DNA of 64,000 bases from Burkholderia guangdongensis. Its GTDB lineage: Bacteria; Pseudomonadota; Gammaproteobacteria; Burkholderiales; Burkholderiaceae. Positions within the stretch are counted from its first letter, which is position 1. Each line of letters opens with the position of its first letter. The position numbers and the translations under genes were made by a program. The stretch spans positions 1 to 64,000 of the forward strand of contig NZ_JACBNX010000025.1 in assembly GCF_013403875.1 (NCBI RefSeq). The letters are read 5' to 3'. This document shows, piece after piece, positions 52,943 to 62,538 of the stretch. Below the pieces are notes generated by a model that worked only from the letters and a program-made list of their open reading frames with translations, had not been told where the DNA came from and did not search any database.

Positions 52943-53950
52943 TCACGCGTTGCGCTTGCCGGTTTCCGTGCGTGTGTCCGTGCTTGTGCCCGTGTCCGTG
53001 CTCGTATTCGTTTGCGGCTCGCGCGGCGCCGCCGCGCGACGGCGCGCGCGCTTCGATACGCCGTTGACGAGCGCCCAGCGCAGCACCGGCGCGACGGCAC
53101 GCACGCTGGGCCGTACCAGTGCGCGGCGCACCGGCGCGAACGCCGACACCCCGAGCATCTGTTGCGCCCACGGCGGCAGCAGATCGACACCCGCCTGCAT
53201 GATCAGCGCGGCCGCGGGCCGCATTGCCGGCTTCGGCACCGGCACGTCGAGCAGAATCCGCATCACCTCGAACGTGCGCGGGCTCGCTTCCAGCTCCGGC
53301 TGCATGCGCGCCAGATACGCGTCGACTTCCGCGCGCGAGCACGGCACGTCGCGGGCGCCGAGCATCTGCGCGACGCGCGCGGTTTCCGCGTAGTAGCGAT
53401 CCTGGAGTTCGCCCGGCAGCGAGGGATTCACGTAGCGCAGATGCGCGGCGAGAAAGCTCGACACCTCCGCGACGTGCACCCACGTCAGCAGCGCCGGATC
53501 GTCGGCGCGATACGGCCGCCCGTCGGGCGCGGTGCCGGCGATCCGCGAATGGATCGCCTTCACGCGCTCGATCAGCGCGAGTGCGTCGGCGCGGCTGCCG
53601 AACGTGGTGCCGGAAATGAACGTCGCGGTGCGGCGCAGACGGCCGAGGATGTCGGTGCGGAACGTCGAATGATCCCAGACGCCCGCGAGCGCGAGCGGAT
53701 GGAGTGCCTGCAGCAGCAGCGCCGCGATGCCGCCCGTCATCATCGCGGTGAAATCCGCGTGCACGCGCCAGCAGACCGCGTCGGGGCCGAACAGGCCGGG
53801 ATCGCCGGGCGGCGACGAGTAGTCGAGCGACGGGCCGCCGCTGCCCGTCGTCAGATGCGTGACGCCGGCCGCCAGTTTCTTGCGGATCCGCTCGATCCAG
53901 CGCGAGCCTGAAGCTGTGCCGACGGGGTGGGAGCTGTGCGGCGTCGTCAT
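52943..53950 (-). CDS. DUF2236 (MpaB-like) oxygenase-family protein
   Basis: The protein has 335 residues. It matches the DUF2236/MpaB family with FTAMMTGGIAALLLQALHPLALAGVWDHS and a WVHVAEVSSFLAAHLRYV segment carrying conserved His. Some members bind heme, so a heme-dependent oxidation is possible. The C-terminal tail is a Thr/Ser/Asp-rich repeat (TSTDTGTSTDTRTETG), encoded by a short tandem repeat. The end lies 13 bases from the preceding phosphatase stop, so the two converge. Confidence 0.78.
   Translation of the reverse strand: MTTPHSSHPVGTASGSRWIERIRKKLAAGVTHLTTGSGGPSLDYSSPPGDPGLFGPDAVCWRVHADFTAMMTGGIAALLLQALHPLALAGVWDHSTFRTDILGRLRRTATFISGTTFGSRADALALIERVKAIHSRIAGTAPDGRPYRADDPALLTWVHVAEVSSFLAAHLRYVNPSLPGELQDRYYAETARVAQMLGARDVPCSRAEVDAYLARMQPELEASPRTFEVMRILLDVPVPKPAMRPAAALIMQAGVDLLPPWAQQMLGVSAFAPVRRALVRPSVRAVAPVLRWALVNGVSKRARRRAAAPREPQTNTSTDTGTSTDTRTETGKRNA
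52960..53010. repeat. Short repeat in the DUF2236 gene tail
   Basis: A GTCCGTGCTTGT-like repeat encodes alternating Thr/Ser/Asp residues at the protein C-terminus. It is irregular but visible as a periodic pattern. Confidence 0.5.
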
Positions 53951-53984
53951 GGCGTGTGCTGCGCGTATTGTGTATCCGCGGCCG

Positions 53985-55052
53985 CTATCGGCCGTCGGGC
54001 GCATCCCACAGGCCGCGCACGGGGCTCGCCGCATCCGGTGCGGCGAGGCCGAAGTGCCGATAGGTGAGCAGCGTCGCGACGCGTCCGCGCGGCGTGCGCT
54101 GCAGGAAACCCTGCTGGATCAGGTACGGCTCGAGCACGTCCTCGATCGTGTCGCGCTCCTCGCCGATCGCCGCGGCGAGGTTGTCGATGCCGACCGGCCC
54201 GCCGTCGAACTTGTGCAGGATCGCCTCGAGCAGCTTGCGGTCCATCAGGTCGAAGCCGACCGGATCGACGTCGAGCATCGCGAGCGCGGCGTCGGCGACC
54301 TCGGCCGTGATGTTGCCGTCGGCCTTCACTTCCGCGAAGTCGCGCACGCGGCGCAGCAGCCGGTTCGCGATTCGCGGCGTGCCGCGCGAGCGCTTCGCGA
54401 TCTCGAGCGCGCCGCTCGGATCGATATGCGCGTTCAGCAGCGACGCCGAGCGCTGCACGATGCGCGCGAGCTGCGCGGCATCGTAGAACTCGAGCCGCGC
54501 GACGATCCCGAACCGGTCGCGCAGCGGGTTCGTCAGCATGCCCGCGCGCGTCGTCGCGCCGACGAGCGTGAACGGCTGGAGGTCGAGCTTCACGCTGCGC
54601 GCGGCCGGCCCTTCGCCGATCATGATGTCGATCTGGTAATCCTCGAGCGCCGGATACAGGATTTCCTCGACGACCGGCGACAGCCGGTGGATCTCGTCGA
54701 TGAACAGCACGTCGTTCGCCTCGAGGTTCGTCAGCAGCGCGGCGAGGTCGCCCGCGCGCTCGAGCACCGGGCCCGACGTCTGCCTCAGGTTCACACCCAT
54801 TTCGCGCGCGATGATGTGTGCGAGCGTCGTCTTGCCGAGGCCGGGCGGGCCGAACAGCAGCACGTGGTCGAGCGCCTCGGAGCGGCGCTTCGCGGCTTCG
54901 ATGAAGATTTCGAGCTGGCCGCGCACCTTTTCCTGGCCGACGTATTCGTCGAGCTGGCGCGGCCGCAGCGCGCGTTCGAACACCTCCTCGTGCGACGACG
55001 AAGGCGTGGCGGCGATGATCCGCTCGGTGGCGAGTTTTTCGGTTTCAATCAT
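53985..55052 (-). CDS. ruvB: Holliday junction helicase RuvB
   Basis: The protein has 355 residues. It is the AAA+ motor that drives branch migration with RuvA. Walker A GPPGLGKTTL, Walker B LFIDEIHRLSP and a sensor region are clear, and a winged-helix domain ends the protein. ATG 55052 (MIETEK) is used. Order ruvC-ruvA-ruvB on the minus strand is the usual one. Confidence 0.96.
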   Translation of the reverse strand: MIETEKLATERIIAATPSSSHEEVFERALRPRQLDEYVGQEKVRGQLEIFIEAAKRRSEALDHVLLFGPPGLGKTTLAHIIAREMGVNLRQTSGPVLERAGDLAALLTNLEANDVLFIDEIHRLSPVVEEILYPALEDYQIDIMIGEGPAARSVKLDLQPFTLVGATTRAGMLTNPLRDRFGIVARLEFYDAAQLARIVQRSASLLNAHIDPSGALEIAKRSRGTPRIANRLLRRVRDFAEVKADGNITAEVADAALAMLDVDPVGFDLMDRKLLEAILHKFDGGPVGIDNLAAAIGEERDTIEDVLEPYLIQQGFLQRTPRGRVATLLTYRHFGLAAPDAASPVRGLWDAPDGR

Positions 55053-55179
55053 GCGGGCATTGTACCGCGCACGGCCGCCGGGCAAACCTGGCCGAACGGC
55101 CGACTGGCGCCGCGCGCCGGAGCGCGCGACACTGCGTCGAAAGCCGGGGCCCGGGCGCCTGGCGCCGGGCCTTGGGTCG

Positions 55180-55761
55180 TCAAGCCTTCGACAGCGCCTT
55201 CAGCGCGAGCTTGATCCCGTCGGATACGCCGGTGCCGGCCGGCACGTTCTTGATCGCGGCGAGCGCCTCCTTCTCCGAGTAGCCGAGCGCGAGCAGCGCG
55301 TTGAGGATGTCGGTCGCGTGGTCGGACGGCGACGCGGCGCTCGCGAGCGTGCCGAGATCCGCGCCGAGCTTGCCCTTCAGCTCGAGCAGCAGGCGCTCGG
55401 CCGTCTTCTTGCCGATGCCGGGCAGGCGGGTCAGGCGCGCGGTGTCCTGCATCGTGACCGCCTGCGACAGCTCCGGCACGCTCATGCCGGACAGCACCGC
55501 GAGCGCCATCCGCGCGCCGATGCCGCTGATTTTCAGCAGTTCGCGGAACGTCGAGCGCTCCTGCGGCGTCAGGAAGCCGTACAGCAGGTGCGCGTCCTCG
55601 CGGACGATCAGCTGCGTGAGCAGCACGACCCGCTCGCCCGTCTGCGGCAGGTTGTAGAACGTGCTCATCGGCACGTCGATTTCGTAGCCGACGCCGTTGC
55701 AGTCGACGAGGAGGTGGGGCGGGTTCTTTTCGACGAGGATGCCGGCGATGCGACCGATCAT
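55180..55761 (-). CDS. ruvA: Holliday junction DNA-binding protein RuvA
   Basis: The protein has 193 residues: an N-terminal OB fold (MIGRIAGILVEKN), helix-hairpin-helix motifs (LLKISGIGARMALAVL and RLPGIGKKTAERL) and a flexible linker to a C-terminal RuvB-binding domain (ILNALLALGYSEKEA). It binds four-way junctions as a tetramer. Confidence 0.96.
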   Translation of the reverse strand: MIGRIAGILVEKNPPHLLVDCNGVGYEIDVPMSTFYNLPQTGERVVLLTQLIVREDAHLLYGFLTPQERSTFRELLKISGIGARMALAVLSGMSVPELSQAVTMQDTARLTRLPGIGKKTAERLLLELKGKLGADLGTLASAASPSDHATDILNALLALGYSEKEALAAIKNVPAGTGVSDGIKLALKALSKA

Positions 55762-55858
55762 GGGAGGGGCGACACGAGGGGAAAAGCGCGAGTGTAGCGC
55801 ACGCGCGACGCAAAGTAGCGAGCCGCGATCGACTGCAGTCGGCCGCACTGAGCGGCAA

Positions 55859-56401
55859 TCAGCCGATAAGCCGGCCGCGCCGCATGCGGATGCCTTTTTT
55901 CGCGAGCGCGGGTGCGAGGCCGCCGAGCGTGTCGAGCGTGTTGCCGCCGTGCGCATGGCAGATCGCCATGCCGAGCGCGTCGGCGGCGTCAGTGCCGGGC
56001 AGGCCGGACAGGTTCAGCAGCCGCGTGACCATGTGCTGCATCTGCTCCTTCGTCGCGCGGCCGTAGCCGACGACCGCCTGCTTGAGCTGCAGCGCCGTGT
56101 ACTCGGCGACCGGCAGCCCGCCCGACACGAGCCCGCAGATCGCGGCGCCGCGCGCCTGGCCGAGCAGCAGCGTCGACTGCGGGTTCACGTTGACGAACAC
56201 TTTTTCGATCGCGGCCTGATCGGGCGTGTGCTCGCGGATCAGCGTCGACACGCCGTCGTAGATCGTGCCGAGCCGGGTCGGCAGGTCGGCGGTCGGCGTC
56301 CGGATCACGCCGCTCGCGACGTACGCGAGCTGGTGACCGCTGACGTCGATGACGCCGAAGCCCGTGACGCGCAGGCCGGGATCGATGCCGAGAATTCGCA
56401 T
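55859..56401 (-). CDS. ruvC: Crossover junction endodeoxyribonuclease RuvC
   Basis: The protein has 180 residues and resolves Holliday junctions. The catalytic Asp7 is in MRILGIDPGLRVTGFG and an acidic cluster ends in TDAADALGMAICHAH. It is the first gene of ruvCAB and lies 145 bases from the converging terminator of purH. Confidence 0.95.
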   Translation of the reverse strand: MRILGIDPGLRVTGFGVIDVSGHQLAYVASGVIRTPTADLPTRLGTIYDGVSTLIREHTPDQAAIEKVFVNVNPQSTLLLGQARGAAICGLVSGGLPVAEYTALQLKQAVVGYGRATKEQMQHMVTRLLNLSGLPGTDAADALGMAICHAHGGNTLDTLGGLAPALAKKGIRMRRGRLIG

Positions 56402-56475
56402 GAGAGGAGGGAAGTGCGTGATGCAGCGATACTACAACGAATGGCGGGACGCCCGATCGGCGCCGCCGGGCGATA

Positions 56476-56516
56476 AAAAACCCGGCGGGTGCCGCTCGGC
56501 ACGACCCGCCGGGTTC
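56476..56516 (-). terminator. Terminator after purH (minus strand)
   Basis: AACCCGGCGGGT (56480-56491) pairs with ACCCGCCGGGTT (56505-56516). The A run at 56476-56481 becomes a U tail on the minus strand, fitting transcription from purH. Confidence 0.85.
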
Positions 56517-56546
56517 CGGTGCGGCCGCAGTGCGCGCCGCGCGCGA

Positions 56547-58112
56547 TCAGTGACGGAAGTGGCGCACGCCCGTCACGACCATCGCGATGTTGTGCTCGTC
56601 GGCCGCGGCGATCACTTCGTCGTCGCGCATCGAGCCGCCCGGCTGGATCACGCAGGTCGCGCCCGCCGCGACGACGACGTCGAGGCCATCGCGGAACGGG
56701 AAGAACGCGTCCGACGCGACCGCCGAGCCGTTCAGCGTGAGGCCCGCGTTCTGCGCCTTGATGCTCGCGATGCGCGCCGAATCGACGCGGCTCATCTGGC
56801 CCGCGCCGACGCCGAGCGTCATCCCGTTGCCGCAGAACACGATCGCGTTCGACTTCACGTATTTCGCGACGCGCCACGCGAACAGCAGGTCGTCCATTTC
56901 CTTCGGCGTCGGGTGGCGCTTCGTGACGACGCGCAGCTCGCGCGGCTGCACGTTCTTCGAATCGAGCGACTGCACGAGCAGGCCGCCGCCGACGCGCTTC
57001 AGGTCGAACGCGTTATGGCCGTCGCCCAGCGCGATCTCGAGCAGGCGCACGTTCTGCTTCGCCGCGAACACCTGCTTCGCGGCGTCGGAGAACGACGGCG
57101 CGATCAGCACTTCGACGAACTGCTTCGCAACCGCTTGCGCGGCCGCCTCGTCCACTTCGCGGTTGAACGCGATGATCCCGCCGAATGCCGACGTCGGGTC
57201 GGTCTGGAATGCCTTCGCGTATGCTTCGGCCGCATCGGCGCCGACCGCGACGCCGCACGGGTTCGCATGCTTGATGATCACGCATGCGGGCGCGTCGAAC
57301 GTCTTCACGCATTCCCACGCGGCGTCCGAATCGGCGATGTTGTTGTACGACAGCTCCTTGCCCTGCAGCTGGCGATAGTTCGCGAGCGCGCCGGCCGGCG
57401 TCGCGATGTCGCGGTAGAACGCGGCGCTCTGGTGCGGGTTCTCGCCGTAGCGCAGATCCTGCACCTTGTCGAACGCGAGGTTCAGCGTCGCCGGGTAGGC
57501 GCTGCGCGACTGGTGCTTCAGTTCGTCGGTCAGGCTCGTCAGGTAGTTCGTGATCGCGCCGTCGTACTGCGCGGTGTGCGCGAACACCTTCGTCGCGAGG
57601 CGGAAGTTCGTCGCGTAGCCGACCGCGTTGCCGTTCGCCTTCATTTCGTCGAGCACGACCGCGTAGTCGGCCGGATCGACGATCACGGTCACGTCGCGGT
57701 GGTTCTTCGCGGCCGAGCGCAGCATCGTCGGGCCGCCGATGTCGATGTTCTCGATCGCGTCGGCGAGCGTGCAGTCGTCCTTCGCGATCGTCGCGACGAA
57801 CGGATACAGGTTCACGACGAGCAGGTCGATCGTCGGGATGCCGTGCTGCTCGAGCGCCTGCATGTGCTCGGGCAGATCGCGGCGCGCGAGGATCCCGCCG
57901 TGCACCTTCGGATGCAGCGTCTTCACGCGCCCATCGAGCATCTCCGGGAAGCCGGTGTAGTCGGCGACCTCGGTCACGGGCAGGCCCGCGTCGGCGAGCA
58001 GTTTCGCGGTGCCGCCCGTCGACAGCAGCTTGACGCCGAGGTCGGACAGCGACTTCGCGAAGTCGACGATGCCGGTTTTGTCGGAAACGGAAATGAGCGC
58101 TTGCTTGATCAT
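56547..58112 (-). CDS. purH: Bifunctional AICAR formyltransferase/IMP cyclohydrolase
   Basis: The protein has 521 residues and performs the last two steps of IMP synthesis. The N-terminal MGS-like cyclohydrolase domain (about 1-195) starts MIKQALISVSDKTGI. The formyltransferase part has LRYGENPHQSAAF and IIKHANPCGVA. It follows fis and dusB, the same order as in E. coli-related beta-proteobacterial neighbourhoods. Confidence 0.96.
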   Translation of the reverse strand: MIKQALISVSDKTGIVDFAKSLSDLGVKLLSTGGTAKLLADAGLPVTEVADYTGFPEMLDGRVKTLHPKVHGGILARRDLPEHMQALEQHGIPTIDLLVVNLYPFVATIAKDDCTLADAIENIDIGGPTMLRSAAKNHRDVTVIVDPADYAVVLDEMKANGNAVGYATNFRLATKVFAHTAQYDGAITNYLTSLTDELKHQSRSAYPATLNLAFDKVQDLRYGENPHQSAAFYRDIATPAGALANYRQLQGKELSYNNIADSDAAWECVKTFDAPACVIIKHANPCGVAVGADAAEAYAKAFQTDPTSAFGGIIAFNREVDEAAAQAVAKQFVEVLIAPSFSDAAKQVFAAKQNVRLLEIALGDGHNAFDLKRVGGGLLVQSLDSKNVQPRELRVVTKRHPTPKEMDDLLFAWRVAKYVKSNAIVFCGNGMTLGVGAGQMSRVDSARIASIKAQNAGLTLNGSAVASDAFFPFRDGLDVVVAAGATCVIQPGGSMRDDEVIAAADEHNIAMVVTGVRHFRH

Positions 58113-58156
58113 GTTGAAACCACCGATAGCCAGGAAAACGGGGACGTGTCGGCCGG

Positions 58157-58390
58157 TTACAGCAGGCCGTGCTGCTGCAGCTTCTTGCGCAGCGTGTTGC
58201 GGTTGATGCCGAGGTACTCGGCGGCGAGCGACTGGTTGCCGCCCGCCTGTTCGAGCACCACCTCGAGCATCGGCTTTTCGACACAGGACATCACCATGTC
58301 GTAGACGTCGTGCGGATTGGAGCCGTCCAGATCCCGGAAGTACCCGTCCAGGCTGTCGCGGACGCATTGTTCGATGTTGTGCTTGCTCAT
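58157..58390 (-). CDS. fis: Fis-family nucleoid protein
   Basis: The protein has 77 residues. The C-terminal helix-turn-helix SLAAEYLGINRNTLRKKLQ is typical of Fis/NtrC. It is shorter than E. coli Fis (98) at the N-terminus. Its ATG overlaps the dusB stop in an ATGA, matching the dusB-fis operon. Confidence 0.93.
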   Translation of the reverse strand: MSKHNIEQCVRDSLDGYFRDLDGSNPHDVYDMVMSCVEKPMLEVVLEQAGGNQSLAAEYLGINRNTLRKKLQQHGLL

Positions 58391-59454
58391 GCTGCCAATT
58401 GGTTAGGATCGTCCGATTCGTCCGGGCCGCGTGCGTCGTCTTCGTCGACGTAGACGAGACGATCGGACAGTGCCTTCTGCGCGTCGAAGAACGCGTTGAC
58501 GGCGGCGAGCTGCTCGCGCGTGGAATCGAGCGTGTTCATCCGGTGCCGGAACCCGTTTGCGCCGGAAAGGCCGCGAGTGTACCAGCCGATGTGCTTGCGC
58601 GCAGTACGGACGCCGGTGAATTCCCCGTAGAACGCGTAGTGGTCTTCCAGGTGCTCGTTCATCACCTGCTGGATCTCGTCGATCCGCGGCGGCGGCAGAT
58701 GCGTGCCGGTTCGCAGGAAATGATCGATCTCGCGGAACAGCCACGGCCGGCCTTGCGCGGCGCGACCGATCATCAGCGCGTCGGCCCCCGTTGCGTCGAG
58801 CACGGCCTTCGCCTTCTCCGGCGACGTGATGTCGCCGTTCGCGACGACCGGAATCGTCACCGCGGCCTTCACGGCCGCGATCGTGTCGTACTCGGCGTCG
58901 CCGCGGTAAAGGTCCGCGCGCGTGCGGCCGTGCACGGTCAGCATCGAGATGCCGGCCGCCTGCGCGAGCCGCGCGACCGTGACCGCGTTCTTGTGGTCGC
59001 GGTCCCAGCCGGTGCGGATCTTCAGCGTGACGGGCACCGCGTCGGGCCCGATGCCGACCGCGTCGACGACGGCCTCGACGATCTGCTTCACGAGCGGCTC
59101 GTTCTGCAGCAGCGCGGACCCGGCCGCGACGTTGCAGACCTTTTTCGCCGGGCAGCCCATGTTGATGTCGATGATCTGCGCGCCGTTGTCGACGTTGTAG
59201 CGGGCCGCCTCGGCCATCATCGCCGGGTCGGCGCCCGCGATCTGCACCGCGATCGGCTCGACCTCGCCCGCGTGGTTCGCGCGCCGCATCGTCTTCTCGC
59301 TCTTCCACAGCTGCGCATTCGACGCGACCATCTCGGACACCGCATAGCCCGCCCCCAGCCGTTTGCACAGCTGGCGGAACGGCCGGTCCGTCACGCCCGC
59401 CATCGGGGCGACGAACAGGTTGTTGCGCAGGACGTGAGGGCCGATAACGGGCAT
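58387..59454 (-). CDS. dusB: tRNA-dihydrouridine synthase B
   Basis: The protein has 355 residues. It is an FMN enzyme that reduces uridines in the tRNA D-loop. MGCPAKKVCNVAAGSALLQ holds the catalytic Cys, and VTLKIRTGWD and IPVVANGDITS follow. ATG 59454 (MPVIGPHV) is used. It is joined to fis by an ATGA overlap. Confidence 0.95.
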   Translation of the reverse strand: MPVIGPHVLRNNLFVAPMAGVTDRPFRQLCKRLGAGYAVSEMVASNAQLWKSEKTMRRANHAGEVEPIAVQIAGADPAMMAEAARYNVDNGAQIIDINMGCPAKKVCNVAAGSALLQNEPLVKQIVEAVVDAVGIGPDAVPVTLKIRTGWDRDHKNAVTVARLAQAAGISMLTVHGRTRADLYRGDAEYDTIAAVKAAVTIPVVANGDITSPEKAKAVLDATGADALMIGRAAQGRPWLFREIDHFLRTGTHLPPPRIDEIQQVMNEHLEDHYAFYGEFTGVRTARKHIGWYTRGLSGANGFRHRMNTLDSTREQLAAVNAFFDAQKALSDRLVYVDEDDARGPDESDDPNQLAA

Positions 59455-59657
59455 CGCAATGACGTCGCCCGCGACGGGCGCGGGCACGGAAAGGGCGGAG
59501 GGAAAACGCGCATTTTACCGTATTCCCAACGCTCGCCGATTTGGCCCGGTTTGTCGGCGCCCCGCGGCGTCGCGCATATCGGACGCCGCGGGGCGCCGCG
59601 CGCGCGGAATGGACGGAAGGGGCGGTGTGTGTCCGGCGTGTGTGAGTCGTGCCCGCG

Positions 59658-60908
59658 TCAGCCGCGCTGGCCGAACATCATCTGCCGCGCGAGCGCGGTC
59701 TTCAGCGGCGGCACGAATTCGAGCGCGGTGAGCGCCGCGCCGCGCAGCGTCGCGAGCGGGCCCGCGTCGATCGTGAACAGGCGCGCGAGCGCATCGGTCG
59801 CGCCGATCGTGAACCGCCGGTCGAGCGCCCGTCGCGCGTTGAACGACGCGAGCGCGGCCGGTTCCGCGCCGTGCGCGGACAGCGCCTCGACGAGCGTGTG
59901 CGCGTCGCGCAGCCCGAGGTTCAGCCCCTGGCCCGCGACCGGATGCAGCGTCTGCGCGGCGTTGCCGACGGCCGCGATCCGGCGGTCGACCAGCGCGCGC
60001 GCCGCGTGCAGTCCGAGCGGGAACGAGGCGCGCGCGGCGACGGCGGTGAAGCGGCCCATCCGGTTGCCGAACGCGTCGCCGAGTTCGCGCAAGAATGCGT
60101 CGTCGGGCAGCGCCGCGCGGCGCGCCGCGTCGTCGGGCGCGCAGCACCAGACAAGCGAATACGCGGCGCCGCCGAGCGGCAGCAGCGCGAGCGGCCCTTC
60201 GCGCGTGAAGCGCTCCCATGCGACGTTCGCGCGCGGCGCGGATACGGTCACGGTGCCGACGATCGCCGTCTGCCCGTAGTCGCGGCGATGCTTGCCGTGC
60301 GCGGCCGTCTGCTCGTGGAACAGTCCGCCTTCCGCGTTCACGACGATGCGTGCGCGCAGCGTGCGCGGCGCGTGCGGGCCGTCGAGCGCGAGCGTGACGC
60401 CCGTCGCGTCCTGTAGCGACGTATGCGCGGACGTCGACGTGAACCATTGCACGCGCGTGCGCTGCACCGCGCCCGCGAGCGCGGCGACGAGCGATCCGTA
60501 GCGGACCACGTAGCCGAGCGCCGCGAGGTCGTGCTCGTCGCGGTCGATCAGCGTGCGGCCGAAGTGGCCGCGCTGCGACACGTGGATGTGTTCGATCGGC
60601 GTCGCGTCGGCGGGCCACGCGAGCGCGTCGAGCAGCACGCGGCTGCCGTGCGACACCGCGATCGCGCGCGGATCGTTCGCGCTCGCGGCCGGCTCGCGCG
60701 CGTCGATCAGCGCGATCGACCCGTGCTGTGTCGCGCTGCGCCGCGCGAGCCAGCCGGCGAGCGCGAGCCCGACCGGGCCGGCGCCGACGATGGCGAGATC
60801 GAAGTCCGGCGCGGCCGGCGTAGGTGCGGCCGGCGTGAGCGTAGGCGTGGGCGGCGTGGGCGTGGCCGGCGGAGGCGTGGCCGGGGAGGAGTCGGTCGTC
60901 ATCGGCAT
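59658..60908 (-). CDS. ubiH: UbiH-family FAD monooxygenase
   Basis: The protein has 416 residues. The FAD motif IVGAGPVGLALAGWLARR starts near residue 39, and GNAAQTLHPVAGQGLNLGLRDA is the second diagnostic motif. It probably hydroxylates a ubiquinone precursor ring. Before the FAD domain is a 34-residue Pro/Thr/Ala-rich tail of near-repeats (TPPTPTLTPAAPTPAAP), encoded by a GC-rich repeat; relatives usually start near the FAD motif. ATG 60902 (MTTDSS) is a slightly later option. Confidence 0.88.
   Translation of the reverse strand: MPMTTDSSPATPPPATPTPPTPTLTPAAPTPAAPDFDLAIVGAGPVGLALAGWLARRSATQHGSIALIDAREPAASANDPRAIAVSHGSRVLLDALAWPADATPIEHIHVSQRGHFGRTLIDRDEHDLAALGYVVRYGSLVAALAGAVQRTRVQWFTSTSAHTSLQDATGVTLALDGPHAPRTLRARIVVNAEGGLFHEQTAAHGKHRRDYGQTAIVGTVTVSAPRANVAWERFTREGPLALLPLGGAAYSLVWCCAPDDAARRAALPDDAFLRELGDAFGNRMGRFTAVAARASFPLGLHAARALVDRRIAAVGNAAQTLHPVAGQGLNLGLRDAHTLVEALSAHGAEPAALASFNARRALDRRFTIGATDALARLFTIDAGPLATLRGAALTALEFVPPLKTALARQMMFGQRG
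60815..60895. repeat. GC-rich repeat encoding the UbiH N-terminal tail
   Basis: GGCGTGGGC/GGCCGGCG-like units repeat through the 5' end of ubiH and encode alternating Pro, Thr and Ala. The register is loose, so copy number is not stated. It could vary between strains. Confidence 0.5.
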
Positions 60909-60953
60909 ACGTGTGACGGAAAGTACGGTGGGGCGGCGCCCGATGCGGCGCCG

Positions 60954-62354
60954 TCAGGCGGCGCGCATCAGCGCCTCGATCTCGGCCGCCGCGACCGGTA
61001 CGTCGCGCGTGATCAGCTCGCAGCCGTCTTCGTGCACGATCGCGTCGTCCTCGATGCGGATGCCGATGTTCCAGTATTCGGGCGGCACGTCGTCGGCCGC
61101 GCGCACGTACAGGCCCGGCTCGACCGTCAGCGCCATTCCCGGCTGCAGCGTGCGCCACGGCAGCGCGCCGCTCGCGTCGCGCGCGGCGTCGCGCTCGCGG
61201 TAGTCGCCGCAGTCGTGCACGTCCATCCCGATCCAGTGGCCGGTGCGATGCATGTAGAAGCGCGCGTACGCGCGCTCGGCGATCACGTCGTCGACGTTCG
61301 AGAAGCGCGCCTTCGGCACGATGCCGGTGTCGAGCAGCCCTTGCGCGAGCACGCGCACGGCCGCGTCGTGCGGCGCCTCGAACGGCACGCCCGCGCGCGT
61401 CGCGTCGATCGCCGCCTGCTGCGCGGCGAGCACGATGTCGTACAGCGTGCGCTGCGCGGGCGAGAACCGGCCGTTCGCCGGGAACGTGCGCGTGATGTCG
61501 GACGCGTAGCCGTCGAGCTCGCACGCGGCGTCGATCAGGATCAGGTCGCCGTCCTGCGCGATCGCGTTGCCGGCCGGGTAGTGCAGCACGCACGCGTTCG
61601 CGCCCGCGGCGACGATCGAGCCGTACGCGGGCGCCTGCGCGCCGTGCTTGCGGAACGTGTACAGCAGCTCGGCCTCGAGCTCGTATTCGCGCACGCCGGG
61701 CCGGCACGTCTGCATCGCGCGCCGGTGCGCGAGCGCCGAGATGTGCGCGGCGCGGCGCATGATCGCGAGCTCGTGCGCGTCCTTCACGAGCCGCATGTCG
61801 TCGACGAGCGGCGCGAGATCGCGCAGCGCGTGCGGCGCCGCGACGCCGGTGCGCGCCTGCGCGCGCACCGCGTCGAGCCAGCCGCCGAGCCGGCGTTCGA
61901 AATCGGCCGACGCGCCGAGCAGGTAGTGGACCGAGCCGGCGTCCGCGAGCACGCGCGGCATCTCGGTGTCGAGCGCGTCGGCGGGGAACGCGGCGTCGAA
62001 GCCGAACGCGTCGCGCGCGGCGTCGGGGCCGTAGTGGAAGCCTTCCCAGATCTCGCGGTCGGCGTTCTTCGCACGGCAGAACAGGATCGATTGCGGCGCG
62101 TTCGAGGCGTCTGGCGCGTTCGACGTGGCCGACGCGTTCAGCACGAGCACCGCGTCCGGCTCGGCGAAGCCGGTCAGGTAATAGAAATAGCTGTCGTGCC
62201 GGTACGGATAGCCGGTGTCGCGATTGCGCAGCGCTTCCGGCGCGGTGGGGACGATGGCGACGCCGCCGCCCGCGGCGCGCAGTGCGGCAAGCACGCGCGC
62301 GCGGCGCTGGCGGTAGACGTCGACGGCGATGGCGGAGTCGGTGGGCGCATTCAT
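60954..62354 (-). CDS. pepP: Aminopeptidase P
   Basis: The protein has 466 residues and removes N-terminal residues next to proline. The metalloprotease ligands are visible: LIDAACELDGYASDITRTFP (two Asp), HRTGHWIGMDVHD (His), VEPGLYV (Glu) and IGIRIEDDAIV (Glu). A pita-bread domain is preceded by an N-terminal domain. ATG 62354 (MNAPTDSA) is chosen. It lies upstream of ubiH, the usual neighbour. Confidence 0.93.
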   Translation of the reverse strand: MNAPTDSAIAVDVYRQRRARVLAALRAAGGGVAIVPTAPEALRNRDTGYPYRHDSYFYYLTGFAEPDAVLVLNASATSNAPDASNAPQSILFCRAKNADREIWEGFHYGPDAARDAFGFDAAFPADALDTEMPRVLADAGSVHYLLGASADFERRLGGWLDAVRAQARTGVAAPHALRDLAPLVDDMRLVKDAHELAIMRRAAHISALAHRRAMQTCRPGVREYELEAELLYTFRKHGAQAPAYGSIVAAGANACVLHYPAGNAIAQDGDLILIDAACELDGYASDITRTFPANGRFSPAQRTLYDIVLAAQQAAIDATRAGVPFEAPHDAAVRVLAQGLLDTGIVPKARFSNVDDVIAERAYARFYMHRTGHWIGMDVHDCGDYRERDAARDASGALPWRTLQPGMALTVEPGLYVRAADDVPPEYWNIGIRIEDDAIVHEDGCELITRDVPVAAAEIEALMRAA

Positions 62355-62538
62355 CGTGCGATTGTATAGTGCCGTGCGCCGTTGCGTGAACGACGCGGGC
62401 GCCGCGTGTCGCGCAAGGGTTGCGGCAAGGTTGTTGCAAACCATCCACAGGCCGGACGGGCGACGCTCAACGGCGCGGCACCGCCCGGTTATGATCGACG
62501 ACAACGTATACTCTCGGCGGTTCCCGAAAAGAAGGCAG

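Noticed and set aside
59515..62448. Nearly 1000-codon minus-strand open frame across ubiH and pepP
   Set aside because: It crosses two well-supported genes in another frame and has the Arg/Ala-rich composition of a frame shadow.
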